A DNA stretch of 64,000 bases from Nostoc sp. TCL26-01. GTDB lineage: Bacteria > Cyanobacteriota > Cyanobacteriia > Cyanobacteriales > Nostocaceae. Where the stretch lies: contig NZ_CP040297.1 of assembly GCF_013393945.1 (NCBI RefSeq), positions 248,001 through 312,000 on the forward strand. Reading direction: 5' to 3'. Shown here in pieces: positions 8,070 through 16,609 of the stretch (within the stretch, counting starts at the first letter, position 1; every line of letters begins with the position of its first letter). A program made the translations under genes and the position numbers. The notes under the pieces were generated by a model. That model was not told the origin of the DNA. It saw only the letters and a program-made list of their open reading frames with translations, and made no database searches.

Positions 8070-10345
8070 ATGACTATTCCCAATCTCATTATAAATACCA
8101 ACCTGGGGGTAGTTTGCCACCTAATGCTCCTACTTATATTGTGAGAGCAGCAGATGGGGAACTATATGATGCTTTATTAGCAGGTGAATATTGCTATGTG
8201 CTGAATTCTCGACAGATGGGGAAATCATCTTTGAGAATACAAACAATGTTCAAATTACAGGCGCAAGGAATTGCTTGTGCAGAAATTGAATTGAGTGGCA
8301 TTGGTAGTCAACAAATTACAGCCCAGCAGTGGTATGGTGGGATTATTCAAGAATTAATTAGTGGATTTGCACTGCAAGTAAATCGGCGCAACTGGTTACG
8401 CGAACATAATGATTTATCTCCAGTGCAGTGTTTAAAGGAATTTATTGACACCGTTTTACTGACACAAATTCAACAAAATATTGTAATTTTTATTGATGAA
8501 ATAGATAGTGTTCTGAGTTTAAACTTTTCCACAGATGAGTTTTTTGCGCTAATTCGGAATTGTTATACTAAACGAGCAACTAAATCAGCATATCAAAGAC
8601 TGACTTTTGTGCTGTTGGGAGTAGCCACACCAGGAGATTTAATTCAAGATGAATTTGCTACACCTTTTAATATTGGTAGAGCAATTGAGTTAAAAGGGTT
8701 TCAAGTTCAGGAAAGTCAAGCCCTAATTCCAGGAATTGTAGATAAAGTTAATCATGCTGAAGCAGTATTAAAAGAAGTTATTTATTGGACTGGTGGACAA
8801 CCATTCCTGACGCAAAAATTGTGTTGGTTAATAGCGCAAGCTGTAGAGGTACAAACACCAGCATCTGTCCGCAAATTAGTATGGGAAAAAATTATTTTAA
8901 ATTGGGAGGCTCAAGACCAACCAGAACATCTGCGAACAATCCGCGATCGCATCCTCCGCAAAACTAGTTCTAGAGATAGTTTACTGCAAATATACCAGCA
9001 AATTTTGCAACGGGGCAAAATCCCGGCGAGAAATATTCCCGAACATCTAGAATTACGCTTGTCTGGCTTGGTAAGTCTCCAACAGGGTAACTTAGTTGTC
9101 AAAAATCCCATTTATCAAGCTGTTTTTGATCACAATTGGGTAAAACAAGCACTCCGGTTTGTTCTCTCTTCCCCGCCGCCTCTCTCACTCAAAACAGTGG
9201 TTTTAGCCAGTGTTTTCATCATGGGTTGTGTGTTGGGAATACGTACACTCGGTTTTTTGCAGGCTTGGGAGTTGCAAGCTTATGACCAATTAATCCAGTT
9301 AAAACCACCGGAAGCACAAGACAAAAGACTATTACTTGTCACCATAACCGCAGCAGATGTCCAATCTCAACCCATCAACGAACGTGGTGCAGCTTCCCTA
9401 TCAGAACGCTCACTCAGCCAATTGTTAGCTAGATTAGCATCTTTCCAACCCCGTGCTATCGGCTTGGATATTTATCGAGAAACGCCTGTCAGCAAAACTA
9501 ACCAAGACTTAGCCAAGAGGATGAAAAATAGCGATCGCTTTTTTGTCATCTGCAAATATGGTAAACCAGGAGTAGCACCACCACCAGAAGTAACAGGCGA
9601 TCATCAGGGATTTAATAATGTTTTAATAGATACCGATGATGTGTTACGTCGTCAGTTGTTAGCGGTGAGTAATGCTAGTCCTTGTCAAAGTCAATATAGT
9701 TTTAGTTGGCAATTGGCTAAACGTTATTTAACTGATCAAGGTCTAAACAGCAGTGTAACTTCAGATAATTACCTCCAACTCGGTCAAAAAGTATTTAAAA
9801 CCTTAGAAACCAACACATCTGCATACCAAAACATTAACGCCAGTGGTCATCAAATATTACTCAACTACCGGACTGCAACATCCATTGCCCAAACAGTCAC
9901 TCTCCAAGAAGTACTCAGTCAGCAATTTAATCCCAATTTAGCTAAAAATCGCATCGTTCTCATTGGTACGACAGATCCTAGTTTTAATGATCACCGTTGG
10001 CGCACTCCCCAAGGTAGTTTATCTGGCTTAGAAATTCAGGCGCATATGGTTAGTCAAATCCTCAGTGCTGTCTTGAATAATCGCCCTTTAATCTGGTGGT
10101 TATCACAACCTGGGGAATTCCTATGGATAGGGGTTTGGTCATTAATCGGAGGTTTAGTCGTTTGGCGCTGGCGTTCATCGGTAGGCATTTGGTTGGGGAT
10201 GGGAATGACAATTATGGTTTTATATGGTAGTTGTGCGATTATTTTGTTCCTTATGGGTGGTTGGTTACCTTTGGTTCCAGCAATTTTAGGTGTGATCCTT
10301 ACTGGTGGTGGATTGGTAGTTTATCTAGCAATACGGTTCAGTTAA
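8063..10345 (+). CDS. AAA-like (AAA_35) ATPase fused to CHASE2 sensor domain
   Basis: A 760-residue membrane protein. Residues 10-330 form an AAA_35 module: LNSRQMGKSSLRIQ (Walker A, about 48-60), IVIFIDEIDSVL (Walker B, about 140-151), and TGGQPFLTQKLCWLIA (about 240). A membrane segment near 375-395 precedes a CHASE2 extracytoplasmic sensor (about 400-660, with WELQAYDQLIQLKPPEAQD, AIGLDIYRETPV and LSGLEIQAHMVSQIL). Three hydrophobic helices close the protein (about 685-755). CHASE2 proteins usually continue into a kinase or cyclase, but here nothing follows, so the ATPase is the only candidate output. The start codon lies inside a heptamer array. It forms a same-strand pair with the upstream vMAP-type ATPase. 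Confidence 0.85.
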   Translation: MTNDYSQSHYKYQPGGSLPPNAPTYIVRAADGELYDALLAGEYCYVLNSRQMGKSSLRIQTMFKLQAQGIACAEIELSGIGSQQITAQQWYGGIIQELISGFALQVNRRNWLREHNDLSPVQCLKEFIDTVLLTQIQQNIVIFIDEIDSVLSLNFSTDEFFALIRNCYTKRATKSAYQRLTFVLLGVATPGDLIQDEFATPFNIGRAIELKGFQVQESQALIPGIVDKVNHAEAVLKEVIYWTGGQPFLTQKLCWLIAQAVEVQTPASVRKLVWEKIILNWEAQDQPEHLRTIRDRILRKTSSRDSLLQIYQQILQRGKIPARNIPEHLELRLSGLVSLQQGNLVVKNPIYQAVFDHNWVKQALRFVLSSPPPLSLKTVVLASVFIMGCVLGIRTLGFLQAWELQAYDQLIQLKPPEAQDKRLLLVTITAADVQSQPINERGAASLSERSLSQLLARLASFQPRAIGLDIYRETPVSKTNQDLAKRMKNSDRFFVICKYGKPGVAPPPEVTGDHQGFNNVLIDTDDVLRRQLLAVSNASPCQSQYSFSWQLAKRYLTDQGLNSSVTSDNYLQLGQKVFKTLETNTSAYQNINASGHQILLNYRTATSIAQTVTLQEVLSQQFNPNLAKNRIVLIGTTDPSFNDHRWRTPQGSLSGLEIQAHMVSQILSAVLNNRPLIWWLSQPGEFLWIGVWSLIGGLVVWRWRSSVGIWLGMGMTIMVLYGSCAIILFLMGGWLPLVPAILGVILTGGGLVVYLAIRFS

Positions 10346-10538
10346 ACCTACACCCCATCAGTCATCAGTTATCAGTTATCAGTTATCAGCCACCCCTAAT
10401 GAAACCCAGATTTGTCCGCGTAAGTCATGATGCAAACAACCGTTAAACTTCGTTGCAAATTAAGAAGACACATGAAACAACATGATAAGTTTTGATGATG
10501 TGAAGCAATAGCATCAATCAAAGGATAAGGAGAACACA

Positions 10539-10745
10539 GTGGCAATGGAATCAAACTTATCAACGGGCGCAATTTTACCAAAAGAAGAATTTAGTGACTA
10601 TGTTGCCCACCTACAGCTGCACATGACTCTGCAAGCTCGCAATCTGGTTCCACCGCTAAAGCAGACAATAGAAGATAGCAGGCAGCAACTACTGCATCAA
10701 ACCCAAGCCAACTTTGAAAAGCTCGTTTCTCGGCAAGGGCTGTAA
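10539..10745 (+). CDS. Small unknown protein (68 aa)
   Basis: A 68-residue soluble, helical protein of unknown function (MESNLSTGAILPKEEF, DYVAHLQLHMTLQARNLVPP, TIEDSRQQLLHQTQANFEKL). GTG at 10539 is preferred because AAGGAG at 10527-10532 lies 6 bases upstream; ATG at 10545 would give 12-base spacing. A strong hairpin with a T-run follows at 10786-10839, so this looks like an independent transcription unit. No domain is recognised. Confidence 0.75.
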   Translation: MAMESNLSTGAILPKEEFSDYVAHLQLHMTLQARNLVPPLKQTIEDSRQQLLHQTQANFEKLVSRQGL

Positions 10746-10785
10746 TATTAAAAAAAATAATTCACAAAAAAGCCAATAAAATAGA

Positions 10786-10839
10786 AGCAGATATTGTTGG
10801 TTTAACCCCAAACGGTGTTACCATGATGTCTGCTTTTTT
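10786..10839 (+). terminator. Rho-independent terminator after the 68-aa gene
   Basis: AGCAGATATTGTTGGT pairs with ACCATGATGTCTGCT, allowing G-U pairs and one bulged T, around an 18-base loop, and is followed at once by TTTTTT. It lies 41 bases beyond the stop codon of the small upstream gene. Confidence 0.8.
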
Positions 10840-10950
10840 CATTTTTTAAATATTTAGTTACAAAAATCACTCCTTTGGAGCAAGAGCAAAACACTCAAAG
10901 CCGTTAAGATAATTGCAGCAGTTCTTCTGATTCCAACCAGTTAAGGCTAA

Positions 10951-12219
10951 ATGGCAGCTCAAATCAAAATGACCTCATTACCTTCTCGCAATCTTGGCGT
11001 TGTCATCCGGCCAGTCCAACACCGGGATTTGGACGGAATTGAACGCATTTCTCAAGAATCATTCGCCGCCCTCACACCCAAGGGAGCTAGTGATGTTGCT
11101 AACCATATGCAATGGTTACATCGCTGGTACGGTTTACTCAAATTTTTGAGTTGGTTTCCCAACCCGCTACAGTATCGTTTCTGTGCTTACGTAGCTGAAC
11201 AGGGGCGGATGCTCTTAGGAATGATTCAAATTTCGCCATTTAATCGGACACGCAGCACTTGGCGAGTCGAGAAGGTAATTTTGGATCGAGCTGCTGACAA
11301 GCAAGGCATTGGTTCACAACTGCTACGCCACTGTTTTGAAGGGATTTTAGAAGCTCGTACTTGGTTATTAGAAGTAAATATCAACGATATAGAAGCCCTA
11401 GCACTGTATCGACAAAATGGATTTCAGCGTTTAGCAGAAATTACCTACTGGGAAATTGAACCAGAACTACTGCAAGAATTAGCACAAGCAGAACCAGATT
11501 TACCCAATCTGCTACCAGTAAGTAATGCTGATGCTCAACTTTTGTATCAATTAGATACAGCATCCATGCCGCCATTGGTACGTCAAGTATTTGATCGCAA
11601 TATCCGCGACTTCAAAACCAGTTTATTTGGCGCGTTGAGTGATGCGGTTAAACAATGGATGACGAAAGTTGAAGTAGTCAGTGGTTATGTATTTGAACCA
11701 CAACGCAAAGCAGCAATTGGTTATTTTCAAGTACAACTCGATCGCAAAGGGGAAACTCCCCACGTTGCTACATTGACAGTCCACCCTGCTTACACTTGGT
11801 TATACCCAGAATTACTCTCTCAACTAGCACGCATCGCTCAAGACTTTCCTCAGCAAGGCTTACAATTAGCCTCCTCTGACTACCAACCAGAACGAGAAGA
11901 ATATTTAGAGCGTATCGGTGCTAAACGCATCGAACATACACTAATTATGTCTCGCTCAGTCTGGCACAAACTGCGGGAGTCAAAATTTGTCTCCTTAGAA
12001 GGAATTCAATGGACTGATGTGCTGCAAGGTTTACAACCCGCCCGTAAACCCATACCAGGGGGAATGTCATGGGTACACACCAGACAGCCATCATCTGCTG
12101 ATATTCCTGTACCCAGTCAATCAGATCCCATGACCTTTGGCGGTAAAAACAGCAAAGTAGAACCGTCTTCTCAACCTGATTTGAGTGATGGACAGCCAGA
12201 GAAGGGAGTGAGAGAGTGA
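10951..12219 (+). CDS. GNAT family N-acetyltransferase with C-terminal second half
   Basis: A 422-residue protein. Residues 15-170 form a GNAT acetyltransferase fold: VIRPVQHRDLDGIERISQ, then VEKVILDRAADKQGIGSQLLRHCFE (the acetyl-CoA-binding R/Q-x-x-G-x-G/A region in the form KQGIGS), and VNINDIEALALYRQNGFQRL. Residues 190-345 are a second, degenerate GNAT-like half (VATLTVHPAYTWLYPELLSQLARIAQ, YLERIGAKRIEHTLIMSRSVWHKL). The tail of about 70 residues is disordered and proline/serine-rich. The substrate is unknown. ruvX follows after a repeat tract, so joint transcription is possible but not shown. Confidence 0.85.
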   Translation: MAAQIKMTSLPSRNLGVVIRPVQHRDLDGIERISQESFAALTPKGASDVANHMQWLHRWYGLLKFLSWFPNPLQYRFCAYVAEQGRMLLGMIQISPFNRTRSTWRVEKVILDRAADKQGIGSQLLRHCFEGILEARTWLLEVNINDIEALALYRQNGFQRLAEITYWEIEPELLQELAQAEPDLPNLLPVSNADAQLLYQLDTASMPPLVRQVFDRNIRDFKTSLFGALSDAVKQWMTKVEVVSGYVFEPQRKAAIGYFQVQLDRKGETPHVATLTVHPAYTWLYPELLSQLARIAQDFPQQGLQLASSDYQPEREEYLERIGAKRIEHTLIMSRSVWHKLRESKFVSLEGIQWTDVLQGLQPARKPIPGGMSWVHTRQPSSADIPVPSQSDPMTFGGKNSKVEPSSQPDLSDGQPEKGVRE

Positions 12220-12330
12220 GGGAGTGAGAGACAAGGGGACAAGGGGACAAGGGGAAAATAATTTTAACTGTTGACCAATGACCATTGACTAATGACTATT
12301 GACCATTGACTATTGACTAATGACTAATTA
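12219..12330. repeat. Tandem repeats between the GNAT gene and ruvX
   Basis: GAGAGTGAGGGAGTGAGAG is followed by three ACAAGGGG octamers and then a TGACCAA/TGACTAT/TGACTAA heptamer array. The array continues into the ruvX start (MTN). Confidence 0.9.
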
Positions 12331-12778
12331 CATCTCAGCTTTGGGTTTGGATTTGGGGCGCAAGCGGATTGGTGTAGCTGGTTGCGATCGCACTGGGTTG
12401 ATTGCTACTGGGATCACGACAATTGAACGTACATCATTTGAACGAGACGTAGCACAAATCCGCACCATAGTCAATGAACGTCAAGTAGAAATTTTGGTGA
12501 TTGGTTTACCCTATTCAATGGATGGTTCTATCGGCTTTCAAGCTCGCCATGTGCAAAAATTAGCGACAAGGCTGGCTAAAGCATTGGCAATACCTATGGA
12601 ATATGTTGATGAGCGACTGACTTCTTTTCAAGCAGAGCAAATGCTGATAGCGGAAAATCGCTCGCCATCACGCCATAAGGGCTTAATTGATCGCAAAGCA
12701 GCTGCACTAATTTTGCAGCAGTGGCTGGATACTAGACGCTCTCAAGCTCACAGTTCAGTTGAGGCATTAGAGTATTGA
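12320..12778 (+). CDS. ruvX: Holliday junction resolvase RuvX (YqgF)
   Basis: A 152-residue RNase H-like nuclease implicated in Holliday-junction resolution and/or 16S rRNA 5' processing. Markers: LGLDLGRKRIGVAGCD (first catalytic Asp), VIGLPYSMDGS (G-L-P motif), and VDERLTSFQAEQML (D-E-R-L-T-S). Length and motifs are typical. The ATG lies within the upstream heptamer array and supplies MTN, so the ancestral start may have been altered. It heads a run of conserved housekeeping-type genes (DUF3727 protein, YqeG). Confidence 0.95.
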   Translation: MTNYISALGLDLGRKRIGVAGCDRTGLIATGITTIERTSFERDVAQIRTIVNERQVEILVIGLPYSMDGSIGFQARHVQKLATRLAKALAIPMEYVDERLTSFQAEQMLIAENRSPSRHKGLIDRKAAALILQQWLDTRRSQAHSSVEALEY

Positions 12779-12919
12779 TACCTTTTAACATGATATTCTG
12801 AAAGCTGTTACATAGCAGTTGTATCTAAGTTTAAGGCTATTTGCTTGACATGATTTGTCATTCAACAGCAAAGCTGTTTTACTGCTGCTAGTACTTATTA
12901 AAAGTTTTACACATTGGCT

Positions 12920-13495
12920 ATGTTTTCCTCTCCATTTTCTGAAGATAACGACCATGCTCCTACAGGTTCCATCACCCTGACTGATGAAAAAGGGCGATCG
13001 CTGGAATGTTACATCGAACATTCACTCTCAGTGGATGAACAAGAATACGTTTTGTTGCTGCCGGTAGACTCACCCATAGAAATTTTTGCTTGGCAAGGTG
13101 AATACGAGGAAGAAGAAGCCATCTTGGTAGAGTTTGATGATGCCATTGTTGACCAAATTTTTGGCACGGCTCAAGCTGTCTTAGCTGAACAAAACCTATT
13201 GCTCAAACAAACAGCCTATGCTCTGACTGTGGCAGGTGATTTACCTCCAGTAGAAGAGTCAGAACTATTTACCCTCGAAATTGAAGACGAAGCAGCAGAT
13301 TTAGAACCAGAACAACTCCAACTACTCGCTAACTTCTATTATGAAGATCAGGAGTATGCGATTTATACACCTCTAGATCCTCTGCTGTTTTTTGCTAAAA
13401 TCACAAAAACGGGTGAACCAGTATTACTCTCCCCAGAAGAGTTTCGCCAAGTGCAACCCCTGTTAGAAGAACAACTTTTTAATGAAGTTGAATAG
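12920..13495 (+). CDS. DUF3727 domain protein
   Basis: A 191-residue acidic protein conserved in cyanobacteria and chloroplasts. Residues about 12-90 form a small beta domain like DUF1292 (ITLTDEKGRSLECYIEHSL, QEYVLLLPVDSPIEIFAW). The rest is acidic (EEEEAILVEFDDAIVDQIF, LEIEDEAADLEPEQLQ). No catalytic motif is visible and function is unknown. ATG at 12920 is chosen; an in-frame TTG at 12914 is possible. Its 3' end lies next to the YqeG gene, so the two are probably co-transcribed. Confidence 0.85.
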   Translation: MFSSPFSEDNDHAPTGSITLTDEKGRSLECYIEHSLSVDEQEYVLLLPVDSPIEIFAWQGEYEEEEAILVEFDDAIVDQIFGTAQAVLAEQNLLLKQTAYALTVAGDLPPVEESELFTLEIEDEAADLEPEQLQLLANFYYEDQEYAIYTPLDPLLFFAKITKTGEPVLLSPEEFRQVQPLLEEQLFNEVE

Positions 13496-13523
13496 GATCA
13501 ATGGTTGCCCATTAAAAATTAAT

Positions 13524-14063
13524 ATGATAGGGAACAAGTTCTTACAGCCTGATTTGATTTTAGAAGGTTCTGTTTTGCACCTCACACCAGAGATTATTGC
13601 AAATTATGGGCTGAAGGGATTGGTGTTAGATGTAGATGAAACGCTTGTACCCATTACAGTGGGTGCAGCTTCGCCAGAGTTGAAGGCATGGGTAGAGCAA
13701 ATCCGCACGACTACAGCACTGTGGTTAGTGAGTAACAACCTCAGTGAACCCAGAATTGGTGGTATTGCTCGTTCTTTGAACCTACCTTACTATTTAGGTG
13801 CGGCAAAACCTTCACGCCGCAAAATTCGAGCTGCACTTCAGGCGATGAATTTACCAGTACATCAAGTAGGGATGGTAGGCGATCGCTTATTTACCGATGT
13901 CCTAGCCGGTAACCGCTTAGGTATGTTTACCATCCTGGTAGAACCAATTGTTCATGGTGATACAGTCCTCCGTTCTCATCCCATCCGCAATTTTGAAGTC
14001 TGGGTTTCCGAAATTCTCGGAGCCTCGATTACACCAAAGCAAACAAAAATTCACAAAGATTAA
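13524..14063 (+). CDS. YqeG family HAD IIIA-type phosphatase
   Basis: A 179-residue HAD-superfamily phosphatase. The nucleophile motif is LVLDVDETLVP (D-x-D-x-T); LWLVSNNLSEPR provides motif II, AKPSRRKIRAAL motif III with its Lys, and GMVGDRLFTDVLAGNRLGM motif IV. YqeG is widely conserved; its substrate is uncertain, with phosphatidylglycerophosphate phosphatase activity proposed for relatives. An upstream in-frame ATG at 13482 would overlap the previous gene by 14 bases and add MKLNRINGCPLKIN. ATG 13524 fits family length better, but neither has a clear ribosome site. Confidence 0.9.
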   Translation: MIGNKFLQPDLILEGSVLHLTPEIIANYGLKGLVLDVDETLVPITVGAASPELKAWVEQIRTTTALWLVSNNLSEPRIGGIARSLNLPYYLGAAKPSRRKIRAALQAMNLPVHQVGMVGDRLFTDVLAGNRLGMFTILVEPIVHGDTVLRSHPIRNFEVWVSEILGASITPKQTKIHKD

Positions 14064-14197
14064 CAAATGCTTCAACAAACGAAATCTAAAAAAATTATTA
14101 AAGAATTCCATGAATGGCAAAAAATCGGGGATCATAAGTATTAATAACATGGAGTCAGCCAAAAAAGACCCTAGTGTATAGCAAATAAATATAAATC

Positions 14198-14241
14198 AGC
14201 AAAGCGTCAGCCTTCACCTATAGAAGAACTGGCGCTTTGCT
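14198..14241. other. Hairpin downstream of the YqeG gene
   Basis: AGCAAAGCGTCAG and CTGGCGCTTTGCT form a 13-pair stem with one G-U pair and an 18-base loop. No T-run follows, so it is either a factor-assisted terminator or a repeat stem. Confidence 0.5.
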
Positions 14242-14257
14242 ATATCAGTATTAAATG

Positions 14258-14312
14258 TAGGTTGGATAGAGTGTAGCGCAACCCAACATCGATTTTTGAG
14301 TTTCGCGTTACT
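14258..14312. repeat. Dispersed GCGCAACCCAACAT repeat, copy 1
   Basis: Contains GGTTGGATAGAGTG, then TAGCGCAACCCAACAT. A relative with GGTTGAGTTAAGTGCAGCGC and CAACCCAACATGGATCTT lies at about 15188-15275, so the two copies bracket the DUF928 gene. The inverted GGTTGG/CCAACC ends allow hairpins. Confidence 0.6.
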
Positions 14313-14314
14313 TA

Positions 14315-15094
14315 TTACTTAGGTGTACAGCAAGGTACGATCGCAGATGAAGCCGAGTTGTTTAAATTCGCTTGTTTAAGTAGTTCTGTCCAAGCTGAGG
14401 CAATTTCTGGATCTTTGCGTTTACTGTTTTGGATTTGTTCTCCCAAGGTTGTGAGACTATCATACCAAATGCCATTTTCAGCAAAAAAAGCAGCTCGTGC
14501 TAAGGGAGTTTTCATCTCTTGGAGTTGCTTTTGCAGAGTTGGGTTGAGAGCAACTTGTTTGATTGTGCCACGAACATAGACAGAAGCGGAAGGTTTAGCA
14601 CCATCGCAATAAATAGAAAAAGTCCAATGATATGATTTACCAGCTTGTAAAGGTACTTTGGGTTTGACAGCGAGGCTGACAATACCTGATGGTGTTTCTG
14701 AGGGATTAAACTTTGTTTGATATAAATAATTGTCAGCGTCGTCTTGAATCACAAATTCGATCGGAACCTTGGGAGTTAACTTTTCAGGAACAAAAAACCA
14801 AAAGGTAGGATTTGCTGATGTTGACTGTCCCCAAACTGCTTCTTTAGTTTCTGTTTTGGTAATCGGTACTAAGGCTGTGAGTGTTTCATACTGCTTACAA
14901 GGGCCGCGACTACCACCGCCTCTGCGTCGTCCCCTGGGTTCACCTGGTTTTTCCTGAGTGCTGGGAGGAACATACCTTATGTTCGCTGTTGAGGTGAGAG
15001 TTTGAGTCTGACTATTTCCTGGTAAATTAAAAATACTTAAAGTGATTGCACAGATGAGGGTGACAGTAGGAAACCAAAGTATCTTTTTCATCAT
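14315..15094 (-). CDS. DUF928 domain secreted protein
   Basis: A 259-residue exported protein. A signal peptide covers residues 1-28 (MMKKILWFPTVTLICAITLSI, cleavage near NSQT). A basic glycine-rich stretch (RGRRRGGGSRGPC) leads into the DUF928 domain: TALVPITKTETKEAVWGQS, NPTFWFFVPEKLTPKVPIEFVIQDDADN, LQAGKSYHWTFSIYCD. A C-terminal helical part follows (ARAAFFAENGIWYDSLTTLGEQIQN). Function is unknown. In cyanobacteria such proteins are often seen near CHASE2 and haemagglutinin genes, and both are within 11 kb here. It is bracketed by dispersed repeats. Confidence 0.85.
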   Translation of the reverse strand: MMKKILWFPTVTLICAITLSIFNLPGNSQTQTLTSTANIRYVPPSTQEKPGEPRGRRRGGGSRGPCKQYETLTALVPITKTETKEAVWGQSTSANPTFWFFVPEKLTPKVPIEFVIQDDADNYLYQTKFNPSETPSGIVSLAVKPKVPLQAGKSYHWTFSIYCDGAKPSASVYVRGTIKQVALNPTLQKQLQEMKTPLARAAFFAENGIWYDSLTTLGEQIQNSKRKDPEIASAWTELLKQANLNNSASSAIVPCCTPK

Positions 15095-15187
15095 AAATTT
15101 GTGATTAATTTCTCAGATCCACTTGATCCATTTTTCCCTTTAGGTAATCATCAATGTAGGCGATCGCTACTAAACCTGCATTTCTCT

Positions 15188-15275
15188 CAATATACAAGGT
15201 TGAGTTAAGTGCAGCGCAACCCAACATGGATCTTAAAAACTCAGTATGAATATTGGTGTTGGGTTACCCAAAGCC
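15188..15275. repeat. Dispersed GCGCAACCCAACAT repeat, copy 2
   Basis: GGTTGAGTTAAGTGCAGCGC and CAACCCAACATGG are followed by GGTGTTGGGTTACC, so the block can fold (CAACCCAACA with GTTGGGTT). It is related to the copy at 14258-14312 on the other side of the DUF928 gene. The remainder of the 15095-15381 gap shows nothing recognisable. Confidence 0.55.
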
Positions 15276-15381
15276 TCAACCCAAACTACTGATCAAAATC
15301 TGGTGAGCAATTGGGGTAAACTTGCTGATGTCGTAGGAAGTGTCAAAATGTTAAGTGTAAACTTTCATCACAAACACACTT

Positions 15382-15669
15382 ATGCCAAAAGCCATTTGGA
15401 ATGGAACCGTATTAGCCGAAAGCGATAACACCATCGTCGTGGAAGGCAATCATTATTTTCCCGCAGACGCAGTTAACAAGCAGTATTTTCAAGATAGTGA
15501 TACTCACACTACTTGTCCTTGGAAGGGTGTCGCTAGTTATTACACTATCGAAGTTGAAGGACAAGTCAATAAAGATGCTGCTTGGTACTATCCCAGTGCT
15601 AAAGAGAAAGCCAAAAACATTGAGGGTTACGTTGCTTTCTGGCGGGGTGTAAAAGTCGAGACTGAATAA
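15382..15669 (+). CDS. DUF427 domain protein
   Basis: A 95-residue single-domain protein of the DUF427 family. Markers: MPKAIWNGTVLAES at the start, YFPADAVNKQYFQDSDTHTTCPWKG (the conserved T-x-C-P-x-K-G) and YYTIEVEGQVNKDAAWYYP. It probably adopts a beta-tent-like fold. Biochemical role unknown. Monocistronic, with a repeat element immediately downstream. Confidence 0.92.
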   Translation: MPKAIWNGTVLAESDNTIVVEGNHYFPADAVNKQYFQDSDTHTTCPWKGVASYYTIEVEGQVNKDAAWYYPSAKEKAKNIEGYVAFWRGVKVETE

Positions 15670-15696
15670 AAAACCTGATCCGCAGGAAGGGGTGTA

Positions 15697-15788
15697 ATAC
15701 CAATTTCCTTTGAATATGAACAGTAGAGACGTTGCAATGCAACGTCTCTACATGATTTATTTGTATCATGATTAACGTGAAATGGTAT
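15697..15788. mobile_element. Miniature inverted-repeat element with 29-base perfect palindrome
   Basis: Outer ends ATACCAATTTC (15697) and GAAATGGTAT (15779-15788) are inverted. The centre at 15723-15751 is a perfect inverted repeat with 14-base arms (GTAGAGACGTTGCA and its complement) around one A. No coding capacity. Resembles small non-autonomous elements common in this group. Confidence 0.7.
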
Positions 15789-15844
15789 AAGGGTATGGGG
15801 GTGTAATGGTTTTGCACACCTATACTATTACACCCGTGTACCAC

Positions 15845-16609
15845 ACAGTTTGATAAAAACCGGAAAAATAGCAGATAATTTTACCTAAGCTTCAATTTTA
15901 ATATTCATCCCTAAACCAAAATTAGTTACTTTTATATTCTTTCCCTACAAGTAATTGCTGATAGCCTTGACTTGGCTGATACAGATAGAATAATTAAATT
16001 TTCCTTGTGATGTATATATACTTGCTAACAATGCTTTGAGCGATCAATGTTTATGTTAACTAATTAGCGAGACTCATAAAAATTTATTTTATCAGTAATT
16101 ATATTAGTAGTAAATATAGCAGATTTATCTTATATATCAGCAACAATATCCCTGATTTATCAGAGAAATGAGGAATCTGTGAGTTGTCGCTTTGAAATAA
16201 AAATTAGCTCCTATTTTAGATATAGTTTGTGATGAAAATAACATTTACATAAGTAATACAAGCAAATTATTTGTGGTTTTAAAAACTTAAGCATCTGAAC
16301 TTATTATATATTCTGAGCATGATTAAATACGTTGAATACACAAATATCCAACATCAAAAAGGAACCAGTATTTACTAATGATGATATGGTAAAAGAATTA
16401 AAAAATAGTTGACAATAACAATAGGCTACATTTAAGCTCTATAGTCTCATGGCTATAGGAAATTAAATTGTTTGCATCTTGTATTTTAAAAAAGTAACTT
16501 TTGCAACAAAATATCAATCATATATTCATTGGTCAACAGTCTCAATCCTAATTAAATAAAATTATCTTAAATATTTAGATAGTTTGTTTGATATTAGAGG
16601 AATTAAATA
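15845..16609. other. AT-rich gene-free region upstream of the Wzz/BY-kinase gene
   Basis: About 765 bases, much more AT-rich than the surroundings and stop-laden in all frames, with no repeat family or RNA recognised. It may hold the promoter of the exopolysaccharide gene downstream; the AGAGG at 16596-16600 is that gene's ribosome site. Confidence 0.6.

Noticed and set aside
14067..14144. 25-codon frame (MLQQTKSKKIIKEF start) after the YqeG gene
   Set aside because: Too short, AT-rich lysine-heavy composition, no homologue recognised.
15246..15428. 60-codon frame before the DUF427 gene
   Set aside because: It overlaps the start of the clear DUF427 gene in another frame and begins in a dispersed repeat.
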